Shown: positions 22,797 to 34,118 of the stretch, piece by piece
Numbering within the stretch: position 1 is the first letter of the stretch
How the letters are laid out: every line of letters starts with the position of its first letter
Origin: Spisula solida
Taxonomy: Eukaryota > Mollusca > Bivalvia > Venerida > Mactridae
Direction: 5' to 3'
NCBI GenBank assembly: GCA_947247005.1
Contig: OX365945.1
Location: 33,286,551-33,350,550, forward strand
Length of the DNA: 64,000 bases
Translations under genes and position numbers: made by a program
Notes under the pieces: model-generated
What the model saw: the letters and a program-made list of their open reading frames with translations, nothing else
Databases searched by the model: none
Told to the model about the DNA's origin: nothing

Positions 22797-23532
22797 AAGT
22801 GGTAAACCGAAAGCAACAACAACAACAAAAGTGGTCAACTGAAAGCAACAACAACAAGAAAAGTGGTCAACCGAAAGCAACAACAACAACAAAAGTGGTC
22901 AACTGAAAGCAACAACAACAACAAAAGTGGTCAACCGAAAGCAACAACAACAACAACAAAATTGGTCAACCGAAAGCAACAACTACAACAACAACAAAAG
23001 TGGTCAACCGAAAGCAACAACAACAACAAAAGTAGTCAACCGAAAGCAACAACAACAACAACAAAAGTGGTCAACTGAAAGCAACAACAACAACAACAAC
23101 AAAAGTGGTCAACCGAAAGCAACAACAACAAAATTGGTCAACTGAAAGCAACAACAACAACAAAAGTGGTCAACCGAAAGCAACAACAAAAACAACAAAA
23201 GTGGTCAACCGAAAGCAACAACAACAGCAAAAGTAGTCAACCGAAAGCAACAACAACAACAACAAAAGTGGTCAACTGAAAGCAACAACAACAACAAAAG
23301 TGGTCAACCGAAAGCAACAACAACAACAACAAAATTGGTCAACCGAAAGCAACAACTACAACAACAACAAAAGTGGTCACCCGAAGGCAACACCAACAAC
23401 AAAAGTGGTCAACCGAAAGCAACAACAACAAAAGTGGTCAACCGAAAGCTGCAACAACAACAAAAGTGGTCAACCGAAAGCAACAACAACAACAAAAGAG
23501 GTCAACCGAAAGCAACAACAACAACAGAACAG
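22797..23532. repeat. Minisatellite C: ~29-38-bp unit with variable (CAA)n
   Basis: Each unit is 'agtggtcaaccgaaag' followed by 3-7 CAA triplets and 'aaa'. A distinctive pair of variants ('attggtcaaccg' then 'caacaactacaacaac') occurs at 22961 and again at 23334, so about 373 bp was duplicated as a block. Open frames through it encode low-complexity Q/N/T peptides (for example 22863-23078 and 23300-23722). Their frame depends on the CAA count and no conserved protein is visible, so I treat them as incidental. Confidence 0.9.
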
Positions 23533-23899
23533 AACATTGATAAAAAGGAGGATATTCGTTCTAAGCTGCGATACTTACCATTGTACTTTTAGTTGCTCGT
23601 ACATGCTTGAGTTTATCCCATGTTCACTTCATTTGGACGAAAAGTTAACAGCATTGGTACCCACTAGATACTATGCTCATTACGTGGTGACCAAAACGTG
23701 TTTTAAAATGCCAAACAAATAGTATAGTTATACCCCCAGTACTTTCAAAAGAAGTGTTTCAGTAGTATAACCGAGGATACAACACAGAAGGGAGTGACAG
23801 AAAGTTTGAGTACTACAAGGAATCCGGGCGCGCTGCCCAAGCTCTTTTAGAATGAACACTTTGGTTCAGTCAAATGTCTGAAATTCACAGACATATCCA
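23533..23899. other. Spacer, nothing firm
   Basis: A minus-strand donor-like word (CAATG|GTAAGTATC, near 23574) has no acceptable upstream exon. Nothing else was recognised. Confidence 0.3.
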
Positions 23900-24820
23900 C
23901 TATAAATAGAGGATATTTGTTTGTTTTGATTGAATATGGTTTATATCTCATCGTGTAGTGATAAAATTCAATATTTTCAAGAGCGCGTAGCGCGAGTGAA
24001 AATATTAAGTTTTATCACTACAAGATGAGATATTAACCATATTCAATCAAAACAAACAAATATTCTATTTATTTAATGCTTTTATGGTCTCAAAACTGGT
24101 ACTAGTTATGCCAAATTACCACTGTGGTTAGGCTACGTATGAATATGTTATTCCATTCATATTTTTCTCTTCAAAATCCGCCATCTTGGATTATGGTGAA
24201 TAGGTTAAAACGACTTTTTTGAGAATTTTGCATTAAATCATACACCAACTTGTAGGAAATGGTCTAACTAAAAATAAAAACCCCCACATGACATGTTTCC
24301 GTTCAGTAATAAAAAAGTTACAGACATTTTAGTGTTGAGATTTTGGTAAATTAAAGTAGTCCCTATGAGGGGGGGGGGGGGGGGAGCTTATATCAGTCAC
24401 ATTGAAGGTGATAACCAGTGACTGATATAGGTTTTATTTCACTGATAGAACTCCATATCTCACCAATTAGCATTAAATAATACAGTTTATCACATGTTTG
24501 ACGTCGCGATAGCGTAATAAAGCCATTATTTATTTTTGATAATACACTATTGTAATAAAGCTTTGACGTGACGTCATTGACGTCGTCAAAGTTGCGCGTT
24601 TATTATAGTGAAAATAAGTAGCTATTTTATGTTTCGGCCGAAAAAAGGCTAACATGTGATAAAAAGTACATTACATTTGTGACTTTCCACATTGAATTTA
24701 TTAAACTCGTTGAATAAAATCGATAAAATGCTCGGCAGAGCCTCGCATTTTATTATTTTATTCAACTCGTTTAATAAATTCAATATGAAAAGACACTCAC
24801 GTAACATCCTCTATATATTG
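23900..24820. mobile_element. Foldback DNA element with two internal palindromes
   Basis: Both outer ends carry 'atagaggat' in inverse orientation (23907 and about 24811). The left palindrome (23908-24068) has arms of about 75 bp around 'agagcgcgtagcgcgag'. The right one (24690-24787) has arms of about 40 bp around 'ctcggcagagcctcg'. Between them are a run of G (24369-24385) and AT-rich sequence. No transposase frame is present. Related arm sequence occurs at 5868. Confidence 0.6.
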
Positions 24821-25761
24821 TATGGTCGATATGATACAGCCTAAAATAAGGAATGAATGAGATGCAACAATGGTCTAAGACACGTAGTTGCAACTCAATC
24901 ATTCTAGACCAGTGGATAAGACAGTTGATGAATGAAGATTAATCTATCAAGGGGAGGGGGGGGGGGGGGGTCGCAGATCGGTTTTAATTGAAATCGTTTG
25001 ACCTAATCCCTTTCTACGATTTAACAGAATTTTAGGCTGTGTATGTGTTCCCAGATTTTATTTTTTTAGCGAATTATTGAATGAGAAGCACTGAAACCAG
25101 TTAAGCAATTTTGTTTTTGATAAAAACTCTAATATCTAATGCAATAGTAAAGAAAGATATCATGTCACGGTACTTTTTCGCCCCTTTAGTTTGAGGAAAA
25201 CGACCATCTGAGACTTGTCAATATCGTTAAAGGTCACACAATGGGTTCTGAACTCTAACTCTCTTGACAATTATAGGTATAGTGGTTTTGGTTTCACCTG
25301 ATATGAATGACCAAGTTGTATGATAGGCATCGTGCATGTGTCACATCCAACTAAACAAAGTGTAATTGTCTTCGAGATGAACATACCGGTATTGTGCCAT
25401 TTATAATTCGATTTAACAATATTATACATACCTTAATTAGCAGCCCTGTGTTTTCCTGGTAATCTGAATTGTTTAATCGTCAAAAACGTGACGCCCACCA
25501 CACCCCGTATGAATTAGAAATTGTTTGAGAAACGTCCTTGGTTTTTGAAATATATATATGGTTCCGGTATTTCCATGGCATGAAAAGTACTGATAGTAGT
25601 AAATACCCTCATTTTGTTTTATATTTGCATTATTTTTCTAACCAAAATCAACCATCTTGTAGAGGGTATTGTGTTTTTAAAGACAAATTGTCCCTATAGC
25701 ATCAAAGAATAAAAAAGATGTTGGTATATTATGAATTACCGATGTCAGTAATATTTGTCAT
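24821..25761. other. Intergenic; one long poly-G run
   Basis: A G-rich run at about 24951-24970 is the only notable feature. No exon or repeat copy was recognised. Confidence 0.35.
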
Positions 25762-26175
25762 ATGAAGGGTGATATACGTTCAACTGCTTGTTTTGGCGAA
25801 ATGGCACCAAATATTAAAAATCACCAAAACTGGTCAAAAACCTGCATTTGCCATGTCCATTGGCTCTGTGATAAATCAAATAACCCAACATTGGATGGCA
25901 GCGAAGTGGTAAGTATCAGTAGCAACTTTCAATCGAATTATTTTGAAATTGTTAGATGCAGATTTCAGAAAAATGCGATGTTCATTAGCTCAATGCCAAA
26001 CAAAACAAAGAGCACAGACAAATGTCTTGGAGGCTGTATATGCGACTACGGAAGAGTGAATGGAAAAAAATGTGTCGTTCCTGGGGAGTTAATCTTTTGT
26101 CTTAGAAAAAATTATTACATAGACAGAGTCTGCTATTTTAGTAAGGATCATGATAATAGACATAAGTTGGAGTAA
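25762..26175 (+). CDS. Unidentified 137-codon frame with TIL/EGF-like cysteine motif (possible exon)
   Basis: I do not recognise this protein. The translated frame is rich in cysteine (10 residues). Near its C-terminal third it reads CLGGCICDYGRVNGKKCVVP followed by another cysteine, the C..GC.C..G.....CV.P spacing seen in the second half of trypsin-inhibitor-like (TIL) and some EGF-like modules. The first half of such a module is not visible at the expected spacing. A very good splice donor (GAAGTG|GTAAGTATC) lies inside the frame near 25910. Acceptor-like sites follow at about 25955 and 25970, so part of the frame may be a short intron. There is no signal peptide. The frame ends at the border of the next transposable element, which may have cut it. 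It could be a gene fragment or chance. Confidence 0.3.
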   Translation: MKGDIRSTACFGEMAPNIKNHQNWSKTCICHVHWLCDKSNNPTLDGSEVVSISSNFQSNYFEIVRCRFQKNAMFISSMPNKTKSTDKCLGGCICDYGRVNGKKCVVPGELIFCLRKNYYIDRVCYFSKDHDNRHKLE

Positions 26176-26176
26176 G

Positions 26177-27059
26177 TTAAGGAGGTACGAGCTGCCTTGT
26201 GCGCATGCGCGAAATTTCAAAATCGTATTAGATAAGAACAAACATGAATTTTAGTTTCAATGATCGCATTTGAATGTTGATTAATGAAAATTAACATAAA
26301 ATTATCGCACAAATTAGATATTTTCACTTTTTATTTTTTGCATGTATGAAAAAGTGGGTGGGGAACGGCAAAATTGTGAATTATATGGTTTCACAATAAG
26401 TCCCTACAATTGTTCAAATGCATATGCTTATATATAATATGTAGTGCATGGTTTAGTTATAAGAGGTAGCCACACTTTGAAATATTTTTAATAAAAATTT
26501 ATTTCATTACAATATGCAAATTAGGTTAATTTTATGCAAATTTATTCATAATTAGTACTTTTTTATGCACAACTCCCAAAAAAGGCTGGTGACCCCTATT
26601 TTTTATTTGACTAAACTGGTGTTCTATTTAATACTAAACTTAGGGCCAATTCTAAATCATTTTCGATCGCTAGGTATTTTTTGACGTTCATTTGAAATCG
26701 TTTGAAAATCACACTTTTTTGCAAGTGGGTGGGGTAACTATTTATCATGTTCAAATACTGAATTTGTTCACCAGGCAGCTGGAATTGCGACTAATGTCAA
26801 TAGGAATGACCATTGAACACACAAAATATCATGCATTGCTTAAAAGTGGTTTCATATAGTAATAATCTTAAAAAGAACGTAATGATGCCATAAATGCAGG
26901 AAATAGATAAAATGACCAAAATACAATGGTAGGTCATTAGAAAGCCATGTATGTCGAAAACGAGCCTGGTGACATATCATTTTTATGATTTCAATGTTGT
27001 TCTAGAAGACTTTTCTGTCATTTTAAGATGTTTCAAGGAAAATTCGCGTACCTCCTTAA
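26177..27059. mobile_element. 883-bp TIR element, 'TTAAGGAGGTACG' ends
   Basis: The left end TTAAGGAGGTACG is mirrored exactly by CGTACCTCCTTAA at the right. The interior is AT-rich without a transposase ('aaaagtgggtgggg' words occur twice). A shorter relative is at 38831-39196. It is a non-autonomous DNA transposon. Confidence 0.75.
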
Positions 27060-27530
27060 GCTTGGCGTATTCGCGGCCGCTTTCATGACATGGTATAGTA
27101 TTCGATGTTTTGGAACGGCGGAACTCAAAATGATTGAAAAGGGGACGAAATTGAACGCATATCTTATTTATGCAAGAGGTTTAAAAGGGTTTTTTTTGAC
27201 AAAAATGTGACACGTCTTTTTCCTGGAAACATGCAAAATACAGGGTGTTTCCCCAATACTGAATTTCCTGTCACCCAACAACATATACCATTAAGTACCT
27301 TATGAATTAGACTGGGAAGTATATTTTATCCAAACAGTGGATACCGAAGTCTACTGATGAAGTATAAATATAATTTAAATCTGGAGAATATTGAAACATC
27401 GACAAGAGAAGCGAATTGTAAGCATCAGCACTGAGGTTTTTGGCCTTAAAAATGCAAAATAAGCAAACTCGATACAAAAGTTGACTCTGTACTAATAATA
27501 TTACATATACATTCTACAATGGTTGTTTAT
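27060..27530. other. Spacer, nothing recognised
   Basis: A 60-codon frame (27028-27210) straddles the element border and has no support. Confidence 0.35.
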
Positions 27531-27531
27531 A

Positions 27532-27620
27532 CACAGTAAAACCTCGGTAATACGAGCAACGTTTATTCGAGCAACCGGCCTAATTCGAGCAAATTTCAAT
27601 TTTGATACATTAATAAGAAC
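27532..27620 (+). mobile_element. Pogo/Tigger-type terminal fragment
   Basis: The sequence CAGTAAAACCTCGGTAATAC followed by 'gagcaacgtttattcgagca' is the typical end of pogo/Tigger-like Tc1-mariner elements (CAGTMAAACCTCGNTAATNCGA). I found no matching inverse end nearby, so it is a solo or truncated end. Confidence 0.5.
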
Positions 27621-27767
27621 TATTGAAAAGACACAATTCGATTTCGATGTGGAATTTATGAAAATACTGGATGTTCAATTCTGTTCCAATATAAGTTGAA
27701 CACCTCTCGTTTTATACAGGGCATAAGCGGATACGAGGCGAATACCGACCGAACATAATCTATCTAT

Positions 27768-28640
27768 ACACTACGCCGAATTTCTAATTGTCCACCCAAT
27801 AAAACTTGATGCTTAGTGATGTATTCTATCAATACATATGGAACTACGTTATGTTTTCATTCCCCATATTAATCTATCGATTTACAGAAATAAAACACGT
27901 GTTCAGGTACAAAATCATCCATGCTGAACGGTTAGTGCGAAATGGCTTTTTTGCACGTGGTGCTCGTGTACGACATTTGTTCGTATTTGATTGGAATGTA
28001 TCCCCTGTGCACTGCCTTTTATGAAAAACATTTAACATTGCCAGAATGAGCAACGGGAACTCACTCAAGCTGTCAGATGTATGCTTGAACTTCAACAAAT
28101 TTCTGTTTGACCACGTGTTTTTTATTATTTTTTACAAAAAGTGTTTGCAGAAGAATACAATAATCGAAAACCCGATGATGTCAACTTACATTGATAGGAA
28201 AACATGTTGCTCACAGTATTTTGCCCTAAATCAACCGTAAATAAAGATTTTGATTTTTTCTAAAGACGTGAGGCGTACTTCGCTGTTTTGGGTGTCGGTA
28301 CTCATCATTCGGAAGGCTTTGGTGAGTTCCACATTATCCAATCTCTTAAAGTTTAATGTTTTTCATAAAAGTTAATCAACAGAGGTTACACTGAAACCAA
28401 ATATTGACATATCCAATGCCGCGCACGAGCCCCATGTGCACAAAAGTCATTTCACACTAACCGTTCCGCGTGGATGATTTTGTACCTGAAGACGTGTTTT
28501 ATTTCTATAAATTGATAGATTAGTGTGTGGAATGAAAACATAACACAACTTTATATATGTATTGATTGAATATATCACATAGTATCATTTTTTTTAGTGT
28601 GGCCAATTATATATTAGAAATTCGGTGTAGTGCATAGTAT
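27768..28640. repeat. Large inverted repeat, ~210-bp arms
   Basis: The left arm (27768-27980) and right arm (about 28425-28640) are diverged inverse copies. Shared words are 'gtacaaaatcatcca', 'cactac.ccgaatttctaat' and 'tatgttttcattcc'. The spacer is about 450 bp. Frames in both arms (72 codons plus, 106 codons minus from 28594) correspond to these copies and show no known domain. Confidence 0.65.
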
Positions 28641-29060
28641 CCATACCTGTAAAATCTGCATCCTGTGATGCATGAAAACACGCAGCGATGAGGGGCATGG
28701 ACCCGGCGACCTTAACATACACAATGTACCATGATGTTGTCTGGACGAATAAAAATGAACCGGTCTGAGAATTTTCATGTAATCTGCAAATGACAGAGGA
28801 TTGGTATGGAATTAATTCAATACTCGATGCATTTAGACCATACGAGTAAATCCATTGATCATGTAAGTTATTTCGTACGGATTCCTTTGTGGATCGGATC
28901 TCAACGTTGACCACATACCGTTATATTCCTCACTACAGTCCATCTCAATTAAGGTGGAACCAGTGTATTGAAAAAAATGTCGGAATCAATATACAAATTT
29001 GGTATCATTGTAAAATTGAAGTTATTTCCAATTTAAAACTAACTGAACGATAATGACGTT
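28641..29060. other. Spacer with weak minus-strand frame
   Basis: The remainder of the 106-codon minus frame (28594-28914) lies here. It contains a donor-like ACAG|GTATGG near 28650. I cannot identify a product. Confidence 0.3.
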
Positions 29061-29065
29061 TCTAT

Positions 29066-29250
29066 GACGTCGATAAGTTGCTATGTAACGCACATTTTTA
29101 CGTTACGGCGCGGCAAGCCTTACACGTGAATCGACATAAATTTGACATCGCTAATGTTGTTATTACGACTTTCACAGTGGTTTTAACTACTTGTCAGGCT
29201 TGTCGTGCCGTAACGTAAAAACGTGTGTTACATAGCAACTTATCGACGTC
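29066..29250. repeat. Foldback element, ~60-bp arms
   Basis: GACGTCGATAAGTTGCTATG at the left is mirrored by CATAGCAACTTATCGACGTC at the right. The arms continue through the 'acgttac' and 'ggcgcggcaagcc' region. It is a non-coding palindromic element. Confidence 0.75.
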
Positions 29251-30812
29251 GTAAAAAAGAAGTTATCTCGCAAGGGCCACTGTCAAATCGTCATTTCTGG
29301 CGACCTTTAGTTGTAATGTTGACAATTTTGCCTACTTTCACTTTCTGTCGGGTGTGCAGCATCTGGATGTACCGAGGTTTGAATTTCACATAGGCCCGAA
29401 AAAAGCTTAGTAGCGGAAACGATGTAGACTCCGACATTTTGTAATCCACTCGTTCAATCCTTATTAACCAAATTGCCAAAAAGATACGCACAGCTATCTA
29501 TGACAGATTCCTGGCTGTTTACTTAACAGCCATGCCTTTACTCCTTTATTAAACAGCAAGGAATAGTGTCAATGATTCGTGTCGCATGTGACTTCTCGTA
29601 GAGCGATTAAGGACGGTATAATTAAACTGGTTGTTTGCTTTGTCTATTGCTTTGGCATCCCATAGCTTCCGTTCAGTATATGAGTGAGCTTGTTTTATAT
29701 AAAACGTGTCTATACACTGAGTACATAAAGAAACGCACATGTTTCATTTTGGCCATACGACTACATGTAAAATCGGTCAGTTTGGTCAGGCTGCCCTTTT
29801 CTTCCTGTGCTATGTATATCAGCCATGTCTGTGTCTACTTGTTCCCTGGTATCTCATGTTTAGTTTTAAACTGTATTCACTTAAACCTGTAATCGGAAAG
29901 TGTTGTTAAATACAAGCGGTTAAAATAGCATTTCTTCGAAAATCGCAGTTTTTCCATGGAATATTCCGACAAAAATCATCAGTGCAGGCATATTTATTTG
30001 TCTAAGTACAATTGTTGAGGGCCTGGATTTTGGCACTGGTCCAAATAAATTTGGTGTCGACAATACGAAATAATAAAATCCAGTTTGGAGTTCTGTAGAT
30101 GGCCTGGAAAATTAGTGTAGATAACGCGTTCAGCAATTTCTTCCTATCTAAGTATTTGCCGGAAAGGTAATGTTTTGAAACCGAATACCAAAACAACTGT
30201 AATGTGTTAACACTCAAATCAAAACAAACTCATTTTCAGTGTGGCCTTCGAAGAAAGCAATAGGTTGACAAATATTGTCAGTTTAACCTGTATCACTATA
30301 AAAACACACTCCGCGTAAAGTCAACAAACGTCATTTGACGCAACGTTTACTGGTTCCAGTTTTGTGCGTTACGTCATATAATGGACTATATGTAGCATGT
30401 GCGCTTCTCTATGACTGTACTCAGTGTACCTGAGTGTACTCAGTGTAGCTAGACCCGCTAGAAACACACTGTGGTTCATTGTAGGTTATTCAGGTCATAT
30501 TTCAATAACTCGACGTGTTCTTATTGATTACATCTCATAATGTTGTTGTTAATAACTAATTCAAAGGTTTGATCTCTGTTATAATTAATTGTACATGTGG
30601 CGCACACTGTTACTGTTGCGTGTTATATGTTAGAATTAGCAGGACTGCATGCTTCAGCAACGTCCACATTATCTTCCTTCATTTCATCATTTTCACTGTT
30701 AACGTGACCGTAGGCAATTCTGTAACTAGACGTTACTAATGATGTGAGGTATTAAGTCAATGAAGACATCATTACGAACTTGTGGCGAACCGATTCGTCA
30801 AGTTAGACCAGC
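29251..30812. other. Intergenic, nothing recognised
   Basis: Frames of 60-85 codons on both strands (29291, 29549, 29635, 30002) lack family or splice support. A short 'cagtgtacctgagtgtactcag' duplication lies at about 30421. Confidence 0.35.
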
Positions 30813-31050
30813 GTACTGTTTTATCAAAGCACTTACACAATTAGTAAACTTACGATCAAATATTTAAATTCTTTATAATTTCTGCACAATTATAAAGTGT
30901 GGTAAATGGAGCTGCGATACCAATAATGATTCAGTAACTGAACCCCTGACAACTGTAATCGTCACCAATTTGCTGTTGTTAAAGAAATATAAAGAATTTA
31001 CGTTTGAGCTTAACTTTAAGGTTTTCGTAAGTACTTCAATAAAACAGCAC
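30813..31050. mobile_element. MITE-5 copy a ('GTACTGTTTTATCAAAGC' ends)
   Basis: The left end GTACTGTTTTATCAAAGCAC and the right inverse end match the copies at 50112-50347 and 56728-56967. All are 236-240 bp. The interior is non-coding; the minus-strand 69-codon frame here is incidental. Confidence 0.75.
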
Positions 31051-31109
31051 CCTGATGCGAACAAATTCGATAAGAGATACATGAACAGAATATTTTACTC
31101 CGTTTGCAC

Positions 31110-31327
31110 GGTATGAATCCCGATACACCGCTTTTCAGTTTCGAGAGAAATCGTTCTATTTTCATATGGCTCTGACGGAACTGTAAACCGATGTAACGCT
31201 CGGACGGAACTCAGATTTCATGTACATGTATCATGAGTGTTACATTGGTTTTCAGTTCCGTTAGGGCCATATGAAAACAGAACAATTATCTCACGGAACT
31301 GAAAAGCGGCGTATCGGGATTCATACC
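31110..31327. repeat. Foldback element, ~90-bp arms
   Basis: GGTATGAATCCCGATACACC at the left is mirrored by 'ggcgtatcgggattcatacc' at the right. The arms include 'cagttccgt' and 'catatg.aaa' blocks, with a small centre near 'catgtacatg' (about 31220). Confidence 0.75.
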
Positions 31328-31459
31328 ATGGTTTGCAAGATTCATTTTCAGTATCTGCAAGCAATTGCACAAGCAATTGATCTTAGGGATCTTATAGAAG
31401 ATTGATATATATATTGTCAAATGAGTTTCCTCGTAAAATAAAGTCTTTATTATTCATGA

Positions 31460-31503
31460 TTAAAATTATCATTATTATCATTATTATTTTTATTATTATT
31501 ATA
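31460..31503. repeat. TTA/ATT microsatellite
   Basis: An imperfect run of 'attatcattattattt' triplets. Confidence 0.8.
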
Positions 31504-31889
31504 GGTCAGTCGTTTTCTGATATGCTGAATATACGCAATTACATTGTATATGTAAAGTGATACGTTCTTACAAGAGTCCATAAGGATAGTTGAGCTTACA
31601 ACGGTCACTTAGCTTGGAATGCGGGAGGCAGACATGTGGCAGTTCTAATTCGTACTGCTCCTTGTGTGTGAATGTAGGTAAAACTTGATTTGAGTGAACA
31701 ATGTTTAGCCATGCTAGGTATCTTTGTCGTTTTCCGGCGCTGCTTGTATAATCACCAACTTTTTTCATTTTACCTTATTTCAAGCGTGCATTTTGTTCCT
31801 TATATTGAATATGTTTTTTTACATTAGTGTATGTGTATGCGAGTATTCCTATCGCTACTTGTGGTTTTGAAGTTACTAAGCATAGAATT
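31504..31889. other. Spacer, nothing recognised
   Basis: The 66-codon minus frame (31568-31768) has no supporting evidence. Confidence 0.35.
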
Positions 31890-32215
31890 GTTTGAATTAT
31901 GTGTCAGGTATTATTGTGTATACATCATATTTGCTCTGCTCCATATGTTTTGAATATCCCTGTATTATTTATTTCCTTCGTTCCTTGTATCTTTTTGTGT
32001 ATGCATTTGTTTCAGAGGTTATTGTGTTTTCATATTGCTGCCAGTGTTTTAGAGGTTTTTATGTTGCTATCATATTGCTTCGTGTGTTTTAGAAGTTCTT
32101 GAGTATACATGTACATTCACATTGTTTTGTGTGTTTATGAGGTTCCTGCATTTGTATTTACATTGCTTCATGTATTATAGGGGTTTCTGTGTATGTATTC
32201 ACCGTCTTTTTGTGT
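31890..32215 (+). repeat. Degenerate ~50-60-bp tandem repeat upstream of the Penelope-like remnant
   Basis: Repeated theme 'tcatattgcttcgtgtgttt' then 'agaggttcttgtgtatacat'. Four or five diverged units are present, and a similar unit recurs at 36420-36485. The position just 5' of the reverse transcriptase remnant suggests that it may be part of that element's 5' region. Confidence 0.45.
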
Positions 32216-32249
32216 TACTAGCAGTTTATAAATTTCGTTTTATTTAAGA

Positions 32250-32375
32250 AATAATGAATACGTAGCTATGTTTTGTTGCGTAATAAAATATAGGCACGCG
32301 TTTGGGTGCGTAGTTATTAAATCACGAGTGCCTATATTTTATAACACAACAAAGCACAACTCCTATTTATTATTT
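32250..32375. repeat. Foldback element, ~50-bp arms
   Basis: 'aataaaatataggcacgcg' at the left is mirrored by 'cgagtgcctatattttataa' at the right. The arms extend outward to 'aataatgaata'/'tatttattatt'. Confidence 0.7.
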
Positions 32376-32679
32376 CGATTCTAACATCGCCAATGCTTTA
32401 CCATTTATTGCACAGCAAGACAGGTTGACGTCAAACTACTTTCTTTCCTAGGAACGTTACCGTCACCGTTACGTCATTTGTCATTCTATATGACGTCAAA
32501 CGTGACGTCATCAATCAGCTATATTTTATCGCGGTAATAAAATATGGTAAGCTCAATATACGCAAAGAAGGCAAATCTCACGTGCTATGTTAGAATTCTA
32601 ATTCTAGTGCTTGTAGCACTACACATATTTCAAAATTACTAGCTAAGGTATTGTGAAAAGACTTATGAACATTCGTGTG

Positions 32680-34118
32680 TTAATCTATTTTGGTCTGTAA
32701 ATAATTCTAGAATTATTCTTGACAAAATTCAAAGAGAACAAGATGTTTCTTTGCTTAGTACTTATGATGTTTACAATACATTGTGTATTTTATATTACGC
32801 TGTCTCATGCTCATATCAAAGACAAGTTAATAGCGTTAGTAGAAAAAACATTCGTTAGGGAAAAACTACGTTTCTGACATGCAACCATTCTATTGCCTTT
32901 TTTACGAATACAAAATGTAATATATTGGACAAATACACCATGTGGACCTGTAGCGAAGTTTTTGAAGCACTTATATTTCTTCGTGATAATAGTTGTGTCA
33001 TGCTGGGTACAACCATCTATAGACAGATTATTGGTATTCCTATGGGAACTAATTGTGCACCACTTATCGTAAATCCGGTTTATACTGTTACAAACGCTAC
33101 GTCATGCTTAAATTATCTCCCGAACACCAATCGGATGAAATTGCGGCGTTTAATAATACTTCCCGATACCTTGATGACATTTTGAATATTGATAATCCCT
33201 ATATTTTAAATAAGATCAAAGACATTTATCCTGACGAATTAACACTAAATAAAGCTAATTCGTCTGATTTACACGCATATTTCCTAGATCTGGATCTGAC
33301 AGGGCAATAGTTAATAAGATTTATGATAAAAGAGATGATTTTAATTTTGATACTGTAAATGACCAACACATGGGTGGAAATGTTCCACGGGCAAAAAGAT
33401 TATATTAAGTCAGACAGGGAAGGCAGCACTCAACTTAACCAGCCGAGCACAGAAAACATTAAAAACACACAAAGCACAATGCCCAACTGAACCAACCGAG
33501 CACAGGAACATAAAACACATACAAGGCACAATGCCCAACTAAACAAGCAAAGATTCACCAAGTTCAAGCTGTCGAAACGTATAAAACATTATTACTTGCT
33601 GAATGACCCAGTTTCCACAGCAAAACGACTATAATGCCTAGTTTTAGCTGTCAGAAATCCTAAAACGAAGATGTGCCCAACACACTGCCAACCAAGAAAA
33701 TTACTCGGTCCTTGTCCCGACTGTTAAAAAGATGAATAGAAAAGTTTCAGCAAATAAAAGGTGGAATGCTTAAATTGAATGACCTAGTTAAAACAGTAAA
33801 ACGTTTTATGGTGTTCACGCCTCTCAATTAATCCGTTTTGCAAGAGCTTGTTCTCGGTGGAAGATTTTAAACACTGGAAATAGTTGTGTTCCTAATAAAT
33901 TACTGCAACAAGGCTATCGCTTCCTTAAACTTGCAACGTTTTATAGGCGAAGTACTGATCTAATTTCTAAATATGACATAAATTTAAAGACACTTCTGTA
34001 ATAGGGTCTATCTCAATCTGAATTTTATGGTGATGTGGTTTACAAATTTAGAAAGATTTTGGGTCATAACCACTTTCTTGATATGTTTATCAAGACTGTT
34101 AAACGTTTTCTGAGTAGA
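32680..34118 (+). pseudogene. Penelope-like reverse transcriptase, decayed and interrupted
   Basis: Translation across frames gives an ordered reverse transcriptase core. A motif-A-like 'LSTYDVYNT' lies near 32755, 'GIPMGTNCAPL' near 33030-33062 and the catalytic 'RYLDDILNIDNPY' near 33163. 'LTLNKANSSD' and 'FLDLDLT' follow, and after the insertion 'YGVHASQLIRFARAC' (33808) and 'LLQQGYRFLKL'. This order matches Penelope-like retroelement proteins abundant in invertebrates; a Naiad-clade origin is possible. Motif B and motif C are in different frames (frameshift near 33070), stops interrupt the 5' and 3' parts, and the frame is broken at 33400 by repeat R5. It is therefore dead. No GIY-YIG endonuclease was found. 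Confidence 0.8.
33402..33806 (+). repeat. Repeat R5 copy, nested in the reverse transcriptase
   Basis: It starts attaagtcagacagggaagg and contains internal partial re-duplication: 'gagcaca' and 'cacaatgcccaact' each occur twice. It resembles 11323-11530 in order. It separates residues that are adjacent in intact relatives of the protein, so it inserted after the retroelement arrived. Confidence 0.7.

Noticed and set aside
22863..23722. Q/N/T-rich frames up to 140 codons
   Set aside because: Produced by CAA triplets in a minisatellite; frame changes with unit length and no conserved domain follows.
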